This document shows positions 17,111-17,280 of a stretch of 17,280 nucleotides of DNA, piece by piece (positions within the stretch are counted from its first letter, which is position 1; each line of letters begins with the position of its first letter). Made by a program: the position numbers and the translations under genes. The DNA is from Glomus cerebriforme (Eukaryota > Glomeromycota > Glomeromycetes > Glomerales > Glomeraceae). Where the stretch lies: assembly GCA_003550305.1 (NCBI GenBank), contig QKYT01000665.1, positions 1 to 17,280 of the forward strand, given 5' to 3'. The notes beneath the pieces were generated by a model. That model had not been told where the DNA came from, made no database searches, and saw only the letters and a list, made by a program, of their open reading frames with translations.

Positions 17111-17280
17111 ATTTATATCCTATTTGTCAAAAAAAAAAAAATTTAATATTAAATTAGAAAAAAATAATTAAAAGATTAAAAAAAATTATATAAGCGAAAA
17201 AATAATTAAAAAAAAAATAAGTAAAATGTGGCGAAAAAGTAACATTAAAAAAATATGTACGCGAAAAACAAAAAAAAAAA
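17111..17280. other. A-rich low-complexity end of window
   Basis: Poly-A-rich sequence with interspersed gcgaaaaa motifs. No coding signal. It marks where the hAT-like similarity is lost before the window ends. Confidence 0.6.

Noticed and set aside
16923..17171. Plus-strand 82-codon open frame at the window end
   Set aside because: Antisense to the hAT-like transposase relic, whose minus-strand translation shows family motifs.

Overview
This is a very AT-rich, gene-poor stretch of a eukaryotic genome, most likely from an arbuscular mycorrhizal fungus (Glomeromycotina, Rhizophagus-like). That placement is an inference. It rests on long A/T-rich spacers, a small spliceosomal-type intron, degraded serine/threonine/tyrosine kinase-like genes, a long Sel1-repeat gene, a eukaryotic DUF2235 gene, and remnants of LINE-type and hAT-like elements, all of them expanded families in that lineage. 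Scattered n's show the sequence is unfinished in places, so single-base frameshifts inside A or T runs could be sequencing errors.

Layout. 1-4.0 kb: the two lobes of a broken protein kinase on the minus strand (C-lobe 302-888, N-lobe about 3700-3980). They are separated by about 2.8 kb of foreign-looking sequence with tandem repeats (1718-2010), an unrecognised coding relic (2245-2658) and a 118-codon orphan ORF (3006-3362). 4.0-8.5 kb: spacer, an unrecognised relic that looks richer in G+C (5412-5720), a decayed DUF2235 pseudogene (about 5995-6642, minus), another small relic (7414-7610) and a short frameshifted plus-strand gene candidate behind CACGTG motifs and a TATA-like box (8184-8434). 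8.8-10.3 kb: the only clearly intact gene, a 499-residue DUF2235 alpha/beta-hydrolase (minus). 10.8 kb: a 166-bp MITE with 26-bp perfect terminal inverted repeats. 12.7-14.8 kb: a Sel1-repeat gene on the minus strand, with strict 108-bp periodicity and at least five disruptions. 15.0-15.4 kb: a third DUF2235 fragment next to a 339-bp inverted-repeat element with a 10-bp target duplication. 15.9-17.1 kb: LINE reverse-transcriptase fragments followed by a hAT-like transposase relic, running to the window end.

I see no operon or multi-gene system. The picture is one live DUF2235 hydrolase gene in a graveyard of duplicated gene families and mobile elements. The most interesting signal is a pair of 8-bp imperfect duplications, one in the kinase relic and one in the Sel1 gene. 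Both are altered only at the two bases next to the junction, as expected of excision scars from an element making 8-bp target duplications, and a hAT-like relic lies in the same window. Every recognisable protein-coding feature is on the minus strand.
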